Of a stretch of DNA of 64,000 nt, positions 26,919 through 38,003 are shown piece by piece (the first letter of the stretch is position 1; every line of letters begins with the position of its first letter). A model generated the notes under the pieces. The model had not been told where the DNA came from. It ran no database searches and saw only the letters and a list, made by a program, of their open reading frames with translations. The translations under genes and the position numbers were made by a program. This stretch comes from Arthrobacter sp. ZGTC131 (GTDB taxonomy: Bacteria; Actinomycetota; Actinomycetes; Actinomycetales; Micrococcaceae), in assembly GCF_002929275.1 (NCBI RefSeq), contig NZ_PJIK01000005.1, positions 124,001 to 188,000 of the forward strand. Direction: 5' to 3'.

Positions 26919-27845
26919 TTACTTGGTGCCCAGAATGTCGACGACGAACACGAGGTCGCCCTTGGCGTCCCCCTGGCCGGCATCGCCGTAGGCGAGGTCC
27001 TTGGGGATGACGAGCAGGACACGGGAACCCACCGTCTTACCGGTCAGGCCCTGCGTCCAGCCCTTGATGACCTTGTCCAGTCCGAACGAGGCCGTCTCCT
27101 TGCGGTCAAAGCTTGAATCGAACTTCTTGCCGCTGGCCAGGGCCACGCCCACGTAATTGACGGTCAGGGTGTCCGTGGCCTTGACCTCGGGGCCCTTGCC
27201 CTTGATGAGGTCCTGGGCGATGAGTTTCTTCGGGGCTGCGACGCCCTTGACGGAGATCTCCGGGATGCCGTCCTTCTCGGTCACGGTCGGCAGTCCGGCC
27301 GGCGGCGTGACGGCGTCACCCTCCGGCTTCTCCAGCACCTTCGGCGCGTCCTTGGCGGACAGGACCTTGATGATCAGGAGCTGGGTCGGCTGGGCTTCGG
27401 CGCCTTCAGCGGCAGCCTTGCCCGGAATGGCCAGGGCGAGCTGCGAGCCCACCTTGGCTCCGACAAAAGCGTTGTACACGATTTCGCTGCCGGTCTTGAG
27501 CTTGTCGTTCAGCTCGAGCGGTTCGGGGTCGCGGGGGAAGCTGTCGTCCAGCGTGGCACCGTCCTTGCCGTTGAGGGCAAGCACGGAGATCTCGGCGACC
27601 TGGTTGGCCTTGACCCGTTCGCCGCTGCCTTCCGTAACCACCTTGACGGTGGGCTCGGCGACGTCGAGGGGCTTGGTGAACTCTACGCCCGGGGCTTTCT
27701 TGTCGCCCTTTTCCGTCAGCTTGAGAGAGTCCAGCTTGGCGGTCTCACCCGCGGACTGGCTGGTCGGTTCCGGGGCTGCAGGCTGGCCGCCGCAGGCGGT
27801 CAGCAGAAGCAGTCCGGGAAGGAGAATTGCTAGTAGTCGGCGCAC
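26919..27845 (-). CDS. FKBP-type isomerase lipoprotein with two FKBP-like domains
   Basis: A 308-residue protein with a lipoprotein signal peptide (MRRLLAILLPGLLLLTACGG; lipobox LTAC), a linker, a first degenerate FKBP-like domain (about residues 65-170, lacking the VIxGW active block) and a second complete one (IKGKGPEVKATDTLTVNYVG, VIKGWTQGL, IPKDLAYG). It is probably anchored outside the membrane and helps fold exported proteins. The start is GTG. Its position after pafA is the local actinobacterial order. Confidence 0.9.
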   Translation of the reverse strand: MRRLLAILLPGLLLLTACGGQPAAPEPTSQSAGETAKLDSLKLTEKGDKKAPGVEFTKPLDVAEPTVKVVTEGSGERVKANQVAEISVLALNGKDGATLDDSFPRDPEPLELNDKLKTGSEIVYNAFVGAKVGSQLALAIPGKAAAEGAEAQPTQLLIIKVLSAKDAPKVLEKPEGDAVTPPAGLPTVTEKDGIPEISVKGVAAPKKLIAQDLIKGKGPEVKATDTLTVNYVGVALASGKKFDSSFDRKETASFGLDKVIKGWTQGLTGKTVGSRVLLVIPKDLAYGDAGQGDAKGDLVFVVDILGTK

Positions 27846-27958
27846 GTAAGAACTTTCGTCGGGGCAAGATGGATGCGTTGCCGCGGCAGGTAATACCCAC
27901 GGCGGGGCAGTCAGGGCCGCAAAACAGCCTATTCCAGAGTAACGCCTGAAGCTGGGTA

Positions 27959-29323
27959 TCAGCCCATAGAATCCAGAAGCGCATCCACGCGCTCGTCAAC
28001 GTTGCGGAACGGATCCTTGCACAGGATGGTCTGGTGGGCGCGGTCGTTGAGCTTCAGGTGAACCCAGTCCACCGTGTAATCGCGTCCCAGTTCCTGGGCC
28101 CTGCGCACGAAATCACCGCGCAGCTTCGCCCGGGTGGTCTGCGGCGGCGCATCCACCGCGTCCTTGATGGCTGTCTCATCGGTGACCCGCCGGACGGCGC
28201 CCCGCGCCTGCAGGAGGTAGTACAGGCCGCGGCTGCGGGAAATGTCATGGTACGTAAGGTCCAGCTGGGCGATCCGCGGAGCATCGAGCCCCAGCCCGTG
28301 CCGGTTGCGGTAGCTGTCCATGAGCTTTTTCTTGATGGCCCAGTCGATTTCGGTGTCGATGGTGCTCGTGTCGCCGCTTTCGATGGCGCGTAGTGTCCTC
28401 CCCCACAGGTCCAGGATCAGCGGCACGTGCCGGTTATGCGCGCCATGTTCTTGGACGAAGGCCGTGACCTTGTTGAGGTACTCCTGCTGGATTTCCAGCG
28501 CGGTGAGCTGGCGCCCGTTGGCGAGCCGGACCAGGGCCCTGCCGCTGAGGTCGTGGGAAATCTCCCGGATGCTCCGGATCGGGTTTTCCATCCGCATGTC
28601 CCGCATGATCACCCCGGCCTCAATCATCCGCAGGATGAGGTCAACGGTGCCGACCTTGAGCAGTGCCGTGGTCTCCGACATGTTCGAGTCGCCGACGATC
28701 ACATGGAGGCGGCGATAAAACTCGGCGTCCGCGTGCGGTTCGTCCCGGGTGTTGATGATCGGACGGGAGCGGGTGGTGGCGGAGGAGACGCCCTCCCAGA
28801 TATGGTCCGCGCGCTGGGAGAAGGCGTAGGTGGCACCATGGGGCGTCTTGAGGATCTTGCCGGCACCGGCGATGAGCTGCCGCGTGACAAGGAACGGAAT
28901 GAGAATTTCGGCCAGCCGAGTGAACTCGCCGCGCCGCGGTATGAGGTAGTTCTCGTGGCTGCCGTAGGAGTTACCGGCGGAGTCTGTGTTGTTCTTGAAC
29001 AGGTAGACCGTTCCGTTGAATCCTTCGGCTGCAAGCCTGGACTGGGCTTCGTCCACGAGGTCGTCCAGGATGAGTTCGCCCGCACGGTCGTGGGCAATCA
29101 GTTGCGCGAGGTCGTCGCATTCAGCCGTGGCGTATTCCGGGTGCGAGCCGACATCCAGGTACAGGCGGGACCCGTTGGTGAGGAAGACATTCGAGGACCG
29201 CCCCCAGCTGACCACTTTCCGGAACAGGTACCGTGCCACCTCCTCGGGCGCGAGCGGGCGCGAATCGGGGCTCGAATAGGAAATGCCGAATTCGGTCTCA
29301 ATACCGAAGATCCTCTTGTCCAT
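27959..29323 (-). CDS. pafA: Pup-protein ligase PafA
   Basis: A 454-residue carboxylate-amine ligase of the glutamine-synthetase-like family. It starts with [13 protein letters not shown], whose glutamates bind ATP/Mg, and carries [35 protein letters not shown] and the [13 protein letters not shown] block. PafA joins the C-terminal Glu of deamidated Pup to substrate lysines. It starts 1 nt after the prcA stop, in the operon prcB-prcA-pafA. Confidence 0.97.
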   Translation of the reverse strand: MDKRIFGIETEFGISYSSPDSRPLAPEEVARYLFRKVVSWGRSSNVFLTNGSRLYLDVGSHPEYATAECDDLAQLIAHDRAGELILDDLVDEAQSRLAAEGFNGTVYLFKNNTDSAGNSYGSHENYLIPRRGEFTRLAEILIPFLVTRQLIAGAGKILKTPHGATYAFSQRADHIWEGVSSATTRSRPIINTRDEPHADAEFYRRLHVIVGDSNMSETTALLKVGTVDLILRMIEAGVIMRDMRMENPIRSIREISHDLSGRALVRLANGRQLTALEIQQEYLNKVTAFVQEHGAHNRHVPLILDLWGRTLRAIESGDTSTIDTEIDWAIKKKLMDSYRNRHGLGLDAPRIAQLDLTYHDISRSRGLYYLLQARGAVRRVTDETAIKDAVDAPPQTTRAKLRGDFVRRAQELGRDYTVDWVHLKLNDRAHQTILCKDPFRNVDERVDALLDSMG

Positions 29324-29324
29324 T

Positions 29325-30032
29325 TCAGTTCTCCTCAGCCAGCAGTTCCATGACGTCGACGTCGGACAGCCTGCGGAATGCCCGGCGGGTCCCCCTGCTG
29401 CTTTCCGAGGCGCGGTCCAGCACCGCCACTTCCAAAGCCTTTGCCGGCAGCTCGGGCGACTCGTTGTCAGTTCCGAGGCCCTTCACGGCGAGACGGATGG
29501 CCGCCGCGAACGAAAGATCACGCTGCCAGCCGGCCTCGACAGCTCCGGAAACCTTGTCAGCCTGCCCGCCCATCACGATGAAGCCGTGCTCATCGGCGAT
29601 GGAGCCGTCGAAAGTCAGCCGGTAGAGATGGTCGCGGTCCTGGGACGCACCAACCTCTGCCACGGCGAGCTCAACCTCGAAAGGCTTCTGCTCCGCGGTG
29701 AAAACGGCGCCCAGGCTCTGTGCATAGACGCTGGCGAGGCCCCGGGCGGTGACGTCGTCGCGGTCGTAGGAGTACCCGCGGACGTCGGCATAGCGGACCC
29801 CGGCCTGGCGCAGGCTTTCGAATTCGTTGTACTTACCGACGGCGGCGAAGGCGATTTTGTCGTAGATTTCGCCGATCTTATGGAGCGACGGCGACGGGTT
29901 TTCGGCCACGAGGGCGATGCCGTCCTCGCAGCTTACGACGATCACCGAACGGCCCCGCGCGATGCCTTTCCGTGCGAAGTCCGCACGGTCCTTCATCAGC
30001 TGTTCAGGTGAAACATAGAACTGCTGGGTCAT
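29325..30032 (-). CDS. prcA: Proteasome alpha subunit
   Basis: A 235-residue alpha-type 20S subunit: [20 protein letters not shown] (gate and H0 region), [20 protein letters not shown] and [20 protein letters not shown]. The ATG at 30032 is 1 nt after the prcB stop; the frame upstream lies inside prcB. PrcA rings cap the core and bind the Arc ATPase. Confidence 0.97.
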   Translation of the reverse strand: MTQQFYVSPEQLMKDRADFARKGIARGRSVIVVSCEDGIALVAENPSPSLHKIGEIYDKIAFAAVGKYNEFESLRQAGVRYADVRGYSYDRDDVTARGLASVYAQSLGAVFTAEQKPFEVELAVAEVGASQDRDHLYRLTFDGSIADEHGFIVMGGQADKVSGAVEAGWQRDLSFAAAIRLAVKGLGTDNESPELPAKALEVAVLDRASESSRGTRRAFRRLSDVDVMELLAEEN

Positions 30033-30033
30033 G

Positions 30034-30855
30034 TCAGGCCTCCCGCCGGGCAGCTGCCCTGGACTCGATGATGGTCCCGGCCACGGCGGCGAGTTCCCGC
30101 TCGGCGACGCGCTTCGCGCCGGCACGGTTGACGGTGTAGACCACGGGCCACAGCTGGCGGACAGGGTCCGGGCCGCCGGTGGCAGAGTCGTCGTCGGCCG
30201 CATCGTACAGGGACTCGACGGCGACCGCCACGGCTTCCTCCTCCAGGAGGTTGGGGCGCCAGAGCTTCTTCAGCGCGCCGCGCGCGAACATGGAGCCGGA
30301 GCCTACGGCGTGGTGCTCCTGCTCCTCGTACCGGCCGCCGGTCACGTCGTAGGAGAACAGGCGGCCCACCGCGGCCGCGGTGTCGAAGCCGGCGAACAGC
30401 GGCACCACGGCGAGCCCCTGGAGCGCCATGGGCAGGTTTCCGCGGATCATAGCCCCGAGCCTGTTGGCCTTGCCGTCCAGGCTCAGCAGCGTTCCTTCGA
30501 TCTTTTCGTAATGCTCCAGTTCAACCTGGAACAGCCGGGTGAGATCGATGGCGATGCCCGCCGTCCCCGCGATGCCGAGCACAGAGTACTGGTCCGCAGG
30601 AAAGACCTTTTCAATGTGACGGCTGGCGATGATGTTCCCCATCGTGGCACGGCGGTCACCCGCCATGACGACGCCGCCGGCGTACGTCATGGCGACGATG
30701 GTGGTGGCGTGCGGCACCTGCAGCGGCTGACCGGCGGAGGGGCCGTACTCGAAGGGCCGGTTATAGGGAAGCAGTTCCGGACGGTCGCGTTGGAGATGCT
30801 CAGTGAACGACGACGTCGCGTTGGCGGCTACCTTGTTGGCTGTTGTCTCCTGCAC
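30034..30855 (-). CDS. prcB: Proteasome beta subunit
   Basis: A 273-residue precursor: a 50-residue propeptide ending in VPHA, then the mature N-terminus with catalytic Thr51 ([20 protein letters not shown]). [12 protein letters not shown] is the conserved SGS block. Self-cleavage exposes the Thr nucleophile. It has a GTG start with GAAGGAG about 9 nt upstream. It is encoded 82 nt after pup and before prcA. Confidence 0.97.
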   Translation of the reverse strand: MQETTANKVAANATSSFTEHLQRDRPELLPYNRPFEYGPSAGQPLQVPHATTIVAMTYAGGVVMAGDRRATMGNIIASRHIEKVFPADQYSVLGIAGTAGIAIDLTRLFQVELEHYEKIEGTLLSLDGKANRLGAMIRGNLPMALQGLAVVPLFAGFDTAAAVGRLFSYDVTGGRYEEQEHHAVGSGSMFARGALKKLWRPNLLEEEAVAVAVESLYDAADDDSATGGPDPVRQLWPVVYTVNRAGAKRVAERELAAVAGTIIESRAAARREA

Positions 30856-30937
30856 TGGTGCACTCCTTCAACGTAATTCAGCGGCTGTCCGGTACCTCAG
30901 GCCTCCGTGCCCGGTGCGGGGTGGTGGCGCTGCCGGG

Positions 30938-31138
30938 CTACTGTCCGCCCTTTTGCACGAACGCCCGGACGAACTCTTCCGCATTGGACTCCAGGACGCC
31001 GTCGATCTCGTCCAGGAGATCGTCAACACCCTGCGTGGATGCGGACGCCTGTCCCTCGGCCGGTGCCGGCGGCGCGGGGACCTCTTCCTCGACCTCGGTG
31101 TCGCGTGGCTGCGGCTGCTGCTGCTCCTGCCCTGCCAT
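30938..31138 (-). CDS. pup: Prokaryotic ubiquitin-like protein Pup
   Basis: A 66-residue, mostly disordered acidic protein, MAGQEQQQPQPRDTEVEEEV at the start and NAEEFVRAFVQKGGQ at the end. The C-terminal GGQ means it must be deamidated by Dop to GGE before PafA can ligate it. The Arc-binding helix is DDLLDEIDGVLESNAEEFVR. GAAGGAGATGAA precedes the ATG. The longer open frame up to 31297 is a run-on. Confidence 0.97.
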   Translation of the reverse strand: MAGQEQQQPQPRDTEVEEEVPAPPAPAEGQASASTQGVDDLLDEIDGVLESNAEEFVRAFVQKGGQ

Positions 31139-31223
31139 TTCATCTCCTTCGTACAGTCCCGCCGCTTCCGGCAGGACATCCTGTATGCCAATAGTGCCAC
31201 GCAAAGCGGCTCTTCGGGACGCT

Positions 31224-32897
31224 TTATGCCGGTGGCGGAGCCGGTGCGGATCCAAGGAGTTCCGCAAGGAAGGAACCGGCCTCACGGTGCCGCGCAAACA
31301 GGGCCCCGGTCAGCGCTTTTGTGCCCCGAAGCGGCTCGCGCGTGGGGACGCGCTGCAGCCGGCCGTATCCGGGCACATCGAAGATCACCGAGTCCCAGCT
31401 AGCCCCCACCACGTCCTTGCTGAAGCTGCTGACGCAGCGTCCGCGGAAGTATGCCCGAGTGTCCGACGGCGGTTCCGTCACCGCGGTGGCGATGTCGGCG
31501 TCGTTCACTATCCGTTGCATGCGCCCCCTCGACAGCAGCCGGTAGTACAGACCCTTTTCGGGCCGGATGTCCGCCCACTGCAGATCCACCAGCCCCAAGC
31601 GGGCATCGTTCCAGTCGAGGCCGTCGCGTTGCCGGTATCCCTCCAGGATGGACAGCTTGGCCAGCCATTCCACGGAGGTGGCTGCCGCGGTGCGGTCGCT
31701 GTCCAGCTGCGTGAGCGTCGCGGCCCAGCGGTCCAGCACGGCGTGGGTGTGGCCGTCACCGTCCACGGCATCGGCAACACCGGTGTCCTGCGCCAGCTTT
31801 GCCGCGGCCTCGTGGTAAATCCACTGCAGATCCAGCGCCGTCACCCGGCGGCCGTCCAGCAGCCGGATCTTTGCCGTCAGAGAGGTGTCGTGGCTGATGG
31901 CCTGCAGGGCCGACACGGGCTCGTGGACTTCGATCTTCGGCGCGAGGCCGGCCTCGATCAGGCTCAGGACCATCGCGGTGGTGCCGAACTTGAGGTAGTT
32001 GGACGCCTGGCTGAGGTTGGCGTCGCCAATGATCACATGCAGGCGGCGGTACTTGTCCGCTGTGGCGTGCGGTTCGTCGCGAGTGTTGATGATGGGGCGG
32101 CGGATGGTGGTCTCCAGACCCACTTCCGCCTCGAAGAAGTCCGCCCGCTGGCTGATCTGGTAGCCCGGGCGGGAGCTGTCCTGGCCGATTCCCACCCGTC
32201 CCGAGCCGCAGATGATCTGACGGGTTACGAAGAACGGTGTCAGTCCCCGCACAATGTCGCCGAACGGGACCGATCGGGGCATGAGATAGTTTTCGTGGCT
32301 GCCGTAGGACACCGATTTGTTGTCGGTGTTGTTCTTGTAGAGGTTCACGGGCGGGAGCTCTGTGTCGCCGGCCAGCCGCCGGACGGCGGACAGCGCCACG
32401 AGGTCGCCGGCAGCATCCCAAGCAACTGCGGCGGCCGGATTGGTCACCTCCGGGCTGGAGTACTCCGGGTGGGCATGGTCCACATATAGCCGTGCCCCGT
32501 TGCCGAGGACCATGTTCATCAGGAGCGAGCCGGACTCGTCCTCCCCCTCAAGTTCCAGCTCGTCGCGCCCGTAGGCCAGCGCCACCGCTTCGGCGTCGAG
32601 CACGGGAGGCTGGTCGGTCAGCTGGCTCGGATGGGCCTGGCCCCGTTCCAAGGTCCAGCCCCGGGCGTCGTGGAGTGGCTCCTCGTCCGTGTAGTCCCAC
32701 CGGGTCTCGGCCCCGCCGGCAGCCCTGAGGCGGGTGACCTGGGCGTACGCCTGCACCACCCGCGCAGACATCATGGTGGCGTTGGCTCCGGGAGCGGACG
32801 GCGCATGAATGCCGTATTCGGTTTCCGACCCCATCACCCGCATGGCGCCGCCTACGGGCAGGGCTCCCCCCGGCGCTGACCCGGAACCGGCTGTCAC
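31224..32897 (-). CDS. dop: Pup deamidase/depupylase Dop
   Basis: A PafA homologue of up to 557 residues, with [20 protein letters not shown] at the catalytic start, [14 protein letters not shown] and [20 protein letters not shown]. Dop converts the C-terminal Gln of Pup to Glu and also removes Pup from substrates. It differs from PafA by an insert after the first strand, the Dop loop (residues about 58-100), present here as [20 protein letters not shown] and following. GTG at 32897 overlaps the arc stop (GTGA); the ATG at 32843 directly before MRVMGSETE is an alternative start. Confidence 0.96.
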   Translation of the reverse strand: MTAGSGSAPGGALPVGGAMRVMGSETEYGIHAPSAPGANATMMSARVVQAYAQVTRLRAAGGAETRWDYTDEEPLHDARGWTLERGQAHPSQLTDQPPVLDAEAVALAYGRDELELEGEDESGSLLMNMVLGNGARLYVDHAHPEYSSPEVTNPAAAVAWDAAGDLVALSAVRRLAGDTELPPVNLYKNNTDNKSVSYGSHENYLMPRSVPFGDIVRGLTPFFVTRQIICGSGRVGIGQDSSRPGYQISQRADFFEAEVGLETTIRRPIINTRDEPHATADKYRRLHVIIGDANLSQASNYLKFGTTAMVLSLIEAGLAPKIEVHEPVSALQAISHDTSLTAKIRLLDGRRVTALDLQWIYHEAAAKLAQDTGVADAVDGDGHTHAVLDRWAATLTQLDSDRTAAATSVEWLAKLSILEGYRQRDGLDWNDARLGLVDLQWADIRPEKGLYYRLLSRGRMQRIVNDADIATAVTEPPSDTRAYFRGRCVSSFSKDVVGASWDSVIFDVPGYGRLQRVPTREPLRGTKALTGALFARHREAGSFLAELLGSAPAPPPA

Positions 32898-34642
32898 AGG
32901 TACTGGCCCGTGTTGGGCATCGTCTCGATGGACTTGCCTGGCTCCTGTCCGGCCTTGCCCTGGACGATGGTGCGGATGTATGTGATGCGCTCGCCCTTCT
33001 TGCCGGAGATGCGTGCCCAGTCATCCGGGTTGGTGGTGTTGGGCATGTCCTCGTGCTCGCGGAACTCATCAACCACCGCGCGGAGCAGATGGTCGATCCG
33101 CAGGCCCTTCTGCTGCGTGGTCAGGAGATCCTTGATGGCATATTTCTTTGCACGGTCCACAACGTTCTGCACCACTGCGCCCGAGTTGAAGTCCTTGAAG
33201 TACAGCATCTCGGTATCGCCGTTGGCATAGGTGACCTCGAGGTACTCGTTGGACTTTTCCGTGGAGTACATGGCCTCGACGGTCCGCTGGATCATGGCAG
33301 CGACCGTCTCGTGCACGTCGCCGTCATGCTCGACGAGGTCATCCTCATGGAACGGCAGGTCGGGGGTGATGTACTTCTTGAAGATGTCGGCCGCTGCTTC
33401 GGCGTCGGGACGTTGGATCTTGACCTTCACATCCAGGCGGCCCGGCCGCAGGATGGCGGGGTCGATCATGTCCTCGCGGTTCGATGCGCCGATGACGATG
33501 ACGTTGTCCAGCCGTTCCACGCCGTCGATTTCGCTGAGGAGCTGCGGCACGATGGTGGTTTCGACGTCGGACGAGATGCCCGTGCCGCGGGTGCGGAACA
33601 GGGAATCCATTTCATCGAAGAACACCACGACGGGGCTGCCGTCCGAGGCCTTCTCCCGGGCGCGGGAAAAGATGAGCCTGATGTGGCGTTCGGTTTCGCC
33701 CACGTATTTGTCGAGGAGTTCCGGGCCCTTGATGTTGAGGAAGTAGCTCTTCAGATCGATGTTGCCCGAACGTTCGGCCGCGCGGGCCGCGAGCGAATTT
33801 GCCACGGCCTTGGCGATCAGCGTCTTGCCGCAGCCGGGAGGGCCGTAGAGCAGGATGCCCTTGGGCGCTTTGAGCCCGTGCTCGCGGTACAGGTCGGGGT
33901 GCAGGAACGGCAGCTCGATGGCGTCGCGGATCTGCTCGATCTGGGGACCCAGGCCGCCGATGTCCTCGTAGGTGATGTCCGGAACTTCTTCGAGGACCAG
34001 GTTTTCCACCTCGGACCGCGGGACTTTTTCGAGGGCGTAGCCCGTGCGGGAATCGATGGACAGGGCATCACCGACGCGGAGCTTCTGGGCCAGGAGCGGC
34101 CCGGCGAGCCGGATGACGCGCTCTTCATCTGCCCGGCCAAGGACCAGTGCACGGTCCGGGCCCAGCATTTCCTTGAGCGTGACGAGTTCCCCGGCGCGTT
34201 CGTAGCCGAGGCCGGCAACCACCAGGAGTGCCTCGTTGAGGAGGACTTCCTGGCCGACGGCAAGCTGGTTCATGTTGACCAGTGGGCTGATGCCCACCCG
34301 CATTTTCCGGCCTGCGTTGAAGATGTCCACCGATTCCTCGGTGGCGGCCTGGCCGCTGCCGCCGGCGGTGGCTTGCCGCCTGGGGTTCAGCTGGAGGATG
34401 GTTCCGAAGCTGTACGGCGGCTGCCCCTCCTGGTCGAGTGCGTTCTTCAGCCTCAGGATCTCCGACTTTGCCGTTTCCAGCATCGCCACGAGCTTGGTGT
34501 TGTTCTGCGTGGCAGCCGCCAGCTGACGGTCGATGTGCCGTAGCTTATCCCGGAGGATGTTGACCTGCCGGTCTGCAACAGACAGCTCGTTGGCCGCCTG
34601 CTCGGACGGCGTAGGTACGGAGTCATTGTTCGGCGTCTCCAT
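32894..34642 (-). CDS. arc: Proteasome-associated AAA ATPase Arc/Mpa
   Basis: A 582-residue protein: an N-terminal coiled coil (residues about 20-70) that captures Pup, double OB folds, and one AAA module with Walker [12 protein letters not shown], Walker [12 protein letters not shown] and sensor [10 protein letters not shown]. It ends in NTGQYL, the C-terminal motif that docks into PrcA pockets. Hexameric Arc unfolds pupylated proteins into the core. GGAAGGAG lies before the ATG. Confidence 0.97.
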   Translation of the reverse strand: METPNNDSVPTPSEQAANELSVADRQVNILRDKLRHIDRQLAAATQNNTKLVAMLETAKSEILRLKNALDQEGQPPYSFGTILQLNPRRQATAGGSGQAATEESVDIFNAGRKMRVGISPLVNMNQLAVGQEVLLNEALLVVAGLGYERAGELVTLKEMLGPDRALVLGRADEERVIRLAGPLLAQKLRVGDALSIDSRTGYALEKVPRSEVENLVLEEVPDITYEDIGGLGPQIEQIRDAIELPFLHPDLYREHGLKAPKGILLYGPPGCGKTLIAKAVANSLAARAAERSGNIDLKSYFLNIKGPELLDKYVGETERHIRLIFSRAREKASDGSPVVVFFDEMDSLFRTRGTGISSDVETTIVPQLLSEIDGVERLDNVIVIGASNREDMIDPAILRPGRLDVKVKIQRPDAEAAADIFKKYITPDLPFHEDDLVEHDGDVHETVAAMIQRTVEAMYSTEKSNEYLEVTYANGDTEMLYFKDFNSGAVVQNVVDRAKKYAIKDLLTTQQKGLRIDHLLRAVVDEFREHEDMPNTTNPDDWARISGKKGERITYIRTIVQGKAGQEPGKSIETMPNTGQYL

Positions 34643-34724
34643 GATGCATCAGCTCCTTCCTGCGCTTCTCTTAAGACCATAGCCCCAAGTCGGCGGGTAC
34701 TGCTGAAGACATCCGAAATACGGA

Positions 34725-35792
34725 CTAGTTTGTGATCTCTGGGTCGTCCTTGACGTTGGTTCCCGCGATGGCGTCCCGCGCCGCGCGCCGCAGTTTCTTG
34801 TCGGAAACCAGGCGTTCCCCGACAGCGCCGGGCGTCCAGGCGTTGACGTCCTCCTCATTGAAGTCCGTCTTGGACGGCCGCCGCTTCACCGATATGCCGG
34901 TCACACCGTCGGCCAGCCGGCGGGTAACCAGCAGGAAGCCGGTGTGCGCGACCATCCTGTGGTCGGGGCGCACCGCAAGGCCCTCAAGGTGCCAGCCGCG
35001 GACCATGGATTCCCAGGCATCCGGTTCCGTGAAGCGGCCGTCCGCCCGGATGGCCTCGGCGGTGCGGGACAGCTGGGTGACGGTGGCAACGTAGTTGATC
35101 CAGACGCCGCCCGGAGCGAGGACCGTGGCCACGGCGTCGAGGCATTCCCAGGGGGCCAGCATGTCCAGCACCACCCGGTCAATGGATCCGGGCTCTTCTG
35201 TGCGGACCACTTCCTCCTGGAAATCCCCGAGCGAGATTTTCCAGGCCGGGTGGGGGCCGCCGAAGATGGTTTCCACGTTGCCGCGGGCGATGGCTGCGAA
35301 TTCCTCGCGGCGTTCGAAGGAGTGGAGGTAACCGTGGTCGCCGACGGCGCGCAGCAGCGAGATGGAGAGCGCACCGGAGCCGACGCCCGCTTCGACCACC
35401 CTGGCGCCGGGGAAGATGTCCGCCATGGTGACGATCTGGCCGGCATCCTTGGGATACACCACGGCGGCACCGCGGGGCATGGACAGGACGAAGTCGGACA
35501 GCAGGGGGCGCAGCGTCTGGTACTGCTGCCCCACGTTGTTGACCACCACGGAGCCGTCCACTTTGCCGATGATCTCGTCATGGTTGAGGAACCCGCGGTG
35601 CGTGTGGAAGGCTCCGCCGGCTTCGAGGCTGATCGTATTCATGCGCCCGCGCTCGTCCGTCAGCTGGACTCGCTCTCCTTCGCGGAAGGGGCCTCGCCGC
35701 CGGGCAGCGCCGACCGGCTGGTCCCCTGCGCCGGCTGCTCCGGCGTCGGAATGGCCGATACTGGTCCCGTTGGCGGCAGATTCGCTGCTCAT
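34725..35792 (-). CDS. trmI: tRNA (adenine-58-N1)-methyltransferase TrmI
   Basis: A 355-residue class I methyltransferase: N-terminal beta domain (FREGERVQLTDERGR), then VVYPKDAGQIVTMADIFPGA, the SAM motif VVEAGVGSGALSISLLRAVG and VVLDMLAPWECLD. These are standard TrmI/GCD14 signatures; the enzyme makes m1A58 in the T loop of tRNA. The N-terminal 30 residues are an unstructured Gly/Ala-rich extension. It precedes arc in the conserved actinobacterial order. GAGCGAGGA precedes the ATG. Confidence 0.93.
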   Translation of the reverse strand: MSSESAANGTSIGHSDAGAAGAGDQPVGAARRRGPFREGERVQLTDERGRMNTISLEAGGAFHTHRGFLNHDEIIGKVDGSVVVNNVGQQYQTLRPLLSDFVLSMPRGAAVVYPKDAGQIVTMADIFPGARVVEAGVGSGALSISLLRAVGDHGYLHSFERREEFAAIARGNVETIFGGPHPAWKISLGDFQEEVVRTEEPGSIDRVVLDMLAPWECLDAVATVLAPGGVWINYVATVTQLSRTAEAIRADGRFTEPDAWESMVRGWHLEGLAVRPDHRMVAHTGFLLVTRRLADGVTGISVKRRPSKTDFNEEDVNAWTPGAVGERLVSDKKLRRAARDAIAGTNVKDDPEITN

Positions 35793-35893
35793 GAAGATTC
35801 CTCGCTCCTGTAAAGCTGTGTTGCCGTGCCCCGTGGCGGTGCGGCAGGGGTGGGCCGTGTCTCGGCTGCCGATTTCACGACCGGCACGTAACT

Positions 35894-37081
35894 CTACCGG
35901 TTCTGGTCCTGCGGCCGCGTGTTTTCGCGGGGTACCTTGCCTGTAATGGCTGTCACCACCGTGGACTGACGCAGCAGGCCGGTCACCCGTCCGTTGTGGT
36001 CAATCACTGCGTAGACGTGGCCCTCCAGCTGGGCGAGGTACTCGAGCAGTTCCTGGCCCTTGGACCATTCCGGGACATACGCCCCGGCCCCGAGGACGGG
36101 GGCTACGGCACTGGCCGGCGTGGCCGCCGCAGCCGAAGCCGGAACGGCCGCCAGCGCAGCCGGGTCAACCACACTGGTGGGCCTGCCGTCCGGCGCGCAA
36201 AGTACGACGGCGGGCCCTCCGCCCGCTGTCACCTGCAGGACGTCGGCAACGGTCGCCGATTCGGGAAGACCGACCGCCGGTTCAGCCAGCGCTGCTGCGC
36301 TTACCAGGTGCAGCCTGCTGCGCAGGCGGCCCTGCTGGATGGAACCCGACGCGCCCATCCACAGGAATCCGCACACCAGCACGGTGATGAGCAGCGTGCT
36401 GGTGTCTGGCTCGCCTCCGCGGAGGAGGGGAAGGGCAACGAACCACAGCGCTAGGGCGATGACAATGATCCGTCCGCCCCAGCCCGCCGCAACGGTGCCC
36501 TTGGCATGGCTGCCGGTGACCTTCCAGACGGCAGATTCGACGAGCCTGCCGCCGTCCAGGGGCAGCCCGGGCAGGACGTTGAAGATGCCGATGACGAGGT
36601 TGGCCCAGAGGAAGATGTTGGTCAGGATGTCCGCCACACCGGTCGGGTGAACAGCCGATACCAGCAGCCAGGTAGCGCCTGCGAGCATGAAGTTCGCGGC
36701 CGGCCCGGCCATCGCCACGAGCACGGACCGTCCCGGGGTGGCCGTGAAGCTCTCGAACTGGGTGTGGCCGCCCCAGAGATTGAGGACGATCTTCTCGCTG
36801 GGCCAGCCGTACAACTTTGCCGTCAGGGCGTGGGCAAGCTCGTGCACCAGCACCGAGATCAGCAGCAGCAGGGCGTAGGCGAAGGCCACATAGTATGCGC
36901 CTGCTCCCAGGGCGGGGTTCCTGTAGGCCAGTACGGGGCCGTAGGCGGCCACGGTGAAGGCGGCGATGACAAACCAGGAATAGGCAAGGATGACGGGCAC
37001 GCCGGCAATCCTGCCCAGCGGGATGCCCTCGCGGAGGCTGCGGCGCGGGGGCCGCTGTCCGGTGGTATCGGGGTCAGACAC
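35894..37081 (-). CDS. Site-2 protease (M50) with C-terminal CBS region
   Basis: A 395-residue intramembrane metalloprotease: HELAH zinc motif in SVLVHELAHALTAKLYGWPS (about residues 60-80), a later NVLPGLPLDGGRL motif giving the third ligand, about six membrane segments and a C-terminal CBS pair (residues about 240-390, GVADVLQVTAGGGPAVVL and VYAVIDHNGRVTGLLR). CBS-bearing S2P proteins (SpoIVFB/Rv2625c group) are regulated by nucleotides or pH. Natural substrates are unknown. The HAD gene lies upstream on the same strand, with 12 nt between. Confidence 0.9.
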   Translation of the reverse strand: MSDPDTTGQRPPRRSLREGIPLGRIAGVPVILAYSWFVIAAFTVAAYGPVLAYRNPALGAGAYYVAFAYALLLLISVLVHELAHALTAKLYGWPSEKIVLNLWGGHTQFESFTATPGRSVLVAMAGPAANFMLAGATWLLVSAVHPTGVADILTNIFLWANLVIGIFNVLPGLPLDGGRLVESAVWKVTGSHAKGTVAAGWGGRIIVIALALWFVALPLLRGGEPDTSTLLITVLVCGFLWMGASGSIQQGRLRSRLHLVSAAALAEPAVGLPESATVADVLQVTAGGGPAVVLCAPDGRPTSVVDPAALAAVPASAAAATPASAVAPVLGAGAYVPEWSKGQELLEYLAQLEGHVYAVIDHNGRVTGLLRQSTVVTAITGKVPRENTRPQDQNR

Positions 37082-37093
37082 GTGCCGGGCTCC

Positions 37094-37837
37094 TTAGTTG
37101 AGGCTGTCCAGCGCAGCGGCAGGCACAGTGGACGCACCCGCAACGGACCCGTGCCGGCGCGCAACCAGCTCCTCAAGGTCCGCCACGGTGCGGTTTTCCA
37201 GGGAATCCCACATGGCCCGGCGCGGATCTTCGGGCAGCGGCACGATGTGCGGAATCGCAACTGTTACCGCTCCGGAGGCCACTGCCGCCGCGACGCCGGG
37301 AGCCGAGTCCTCAAGCGCCACGCAGTGGGCCGCTGTGAGTCCGGGGTCCTGCTGCCGCAGCAGTTCGACGGCCTTGAGATACGCCTCGGGGTGCGGCTTG
37401 CCCTGCGTCACGGTGTCGCCGGTGACCAGGAACTCGAAGTAAGGCTGCGGAAGGCTCGCCACGATTTCCCGGGCAAGGGGCGCCTCTGACATGGTCACAA
37501 GGGCACAACGCACGCCGGCGGTGAAAAGTTCATCGAGCAGCTCCCGGGCACCGGGCCGCCACGGCACGTGGCTCCGCACCCGGCTGATGACCTGCGCGGT
37601 GAGTGTGTCGATGATTTCCCGGACCTCAAGCTGCACACCGGCGCGCTGGAGGACGCCGGCCGAATGCACCAGGGATTGGCCCACGAGCTGCATCGCCTGC
37701 TCATGGGACCAGGTTCCTCCGTGGGCCTCGACCAGGCCGTGTTCGGCCTCTATCCAGTACGGCTCGGTGTCGACTATGGTGCCGTCCATGTCCCATAAAA
37801 CGGCTTTGAGAAGGGGCTGATCGGCAGAAGATTGCAT
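37094..37837 (-). CDS. HAD-superfamily phosphatase (beta-phosphoglucomutase/DOG type)
   Basis: A 247-residue HAD hydrolase: VLWDMDGTIVDTEPYW (nucleophile Asp, acid Asp), TMSEAPL (motif II) and GKPHPEAYLKAVELL with CVALEDSAPGVAAAVA (motifs III and IV). The helical cap between residues 25 and 90 places it in subclass IA. The substrate is probably a sugar phosphate, but it is not determined. Confidence 0.9.
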   Translation of the reverse strand: MQSSADQPLLKAVLWDMDGTIVDTEPYWIEAEHGLVEAHGGTWSHEQAMQLVGQSLVHSAGVLQRAGVQLEVREIIDTLTAQVISRVRSHVPWRPGARELLDELFTAGVRCALVTMSEAPLAREIVASLPQPYFEFLVTGDTVTQGKPHPEAYLKAVELLRQQDPGLTAAHCVALEDSAPGVAAAVASGAVTVAIPHIVPLPEDPRRAMWDSLENRTVADLEELVARRHGSVAGASTVPAAALDSLN

Positions 37838-38003
37838 GGTCCCCAGTCTACGGGGCCACCAGGCTGCCCCTGCCCGGGGAGGGCCCCTGGCCTACGCCCT
37901 CGGCGAATATGCCTTCGGGACCGCGCCGCTTTCCCGGTACTTGTCACGATCTGTGGCGGTTCATTCAATGCATCGGGAACGGTTGTGGACGTAGGGTGAA
38001 GGG

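Noticed and set aside
30843-32489. 548-residue plus-strand frame over pup and dop
   Set aside because: Antisense of pup and dop, which are recognised by exact family motifs; the frame shows no domain.
33053-34543. 496-residue plus-strand frame over arc
   Set aside because: Antisense of the AAA ATPase; no motif.
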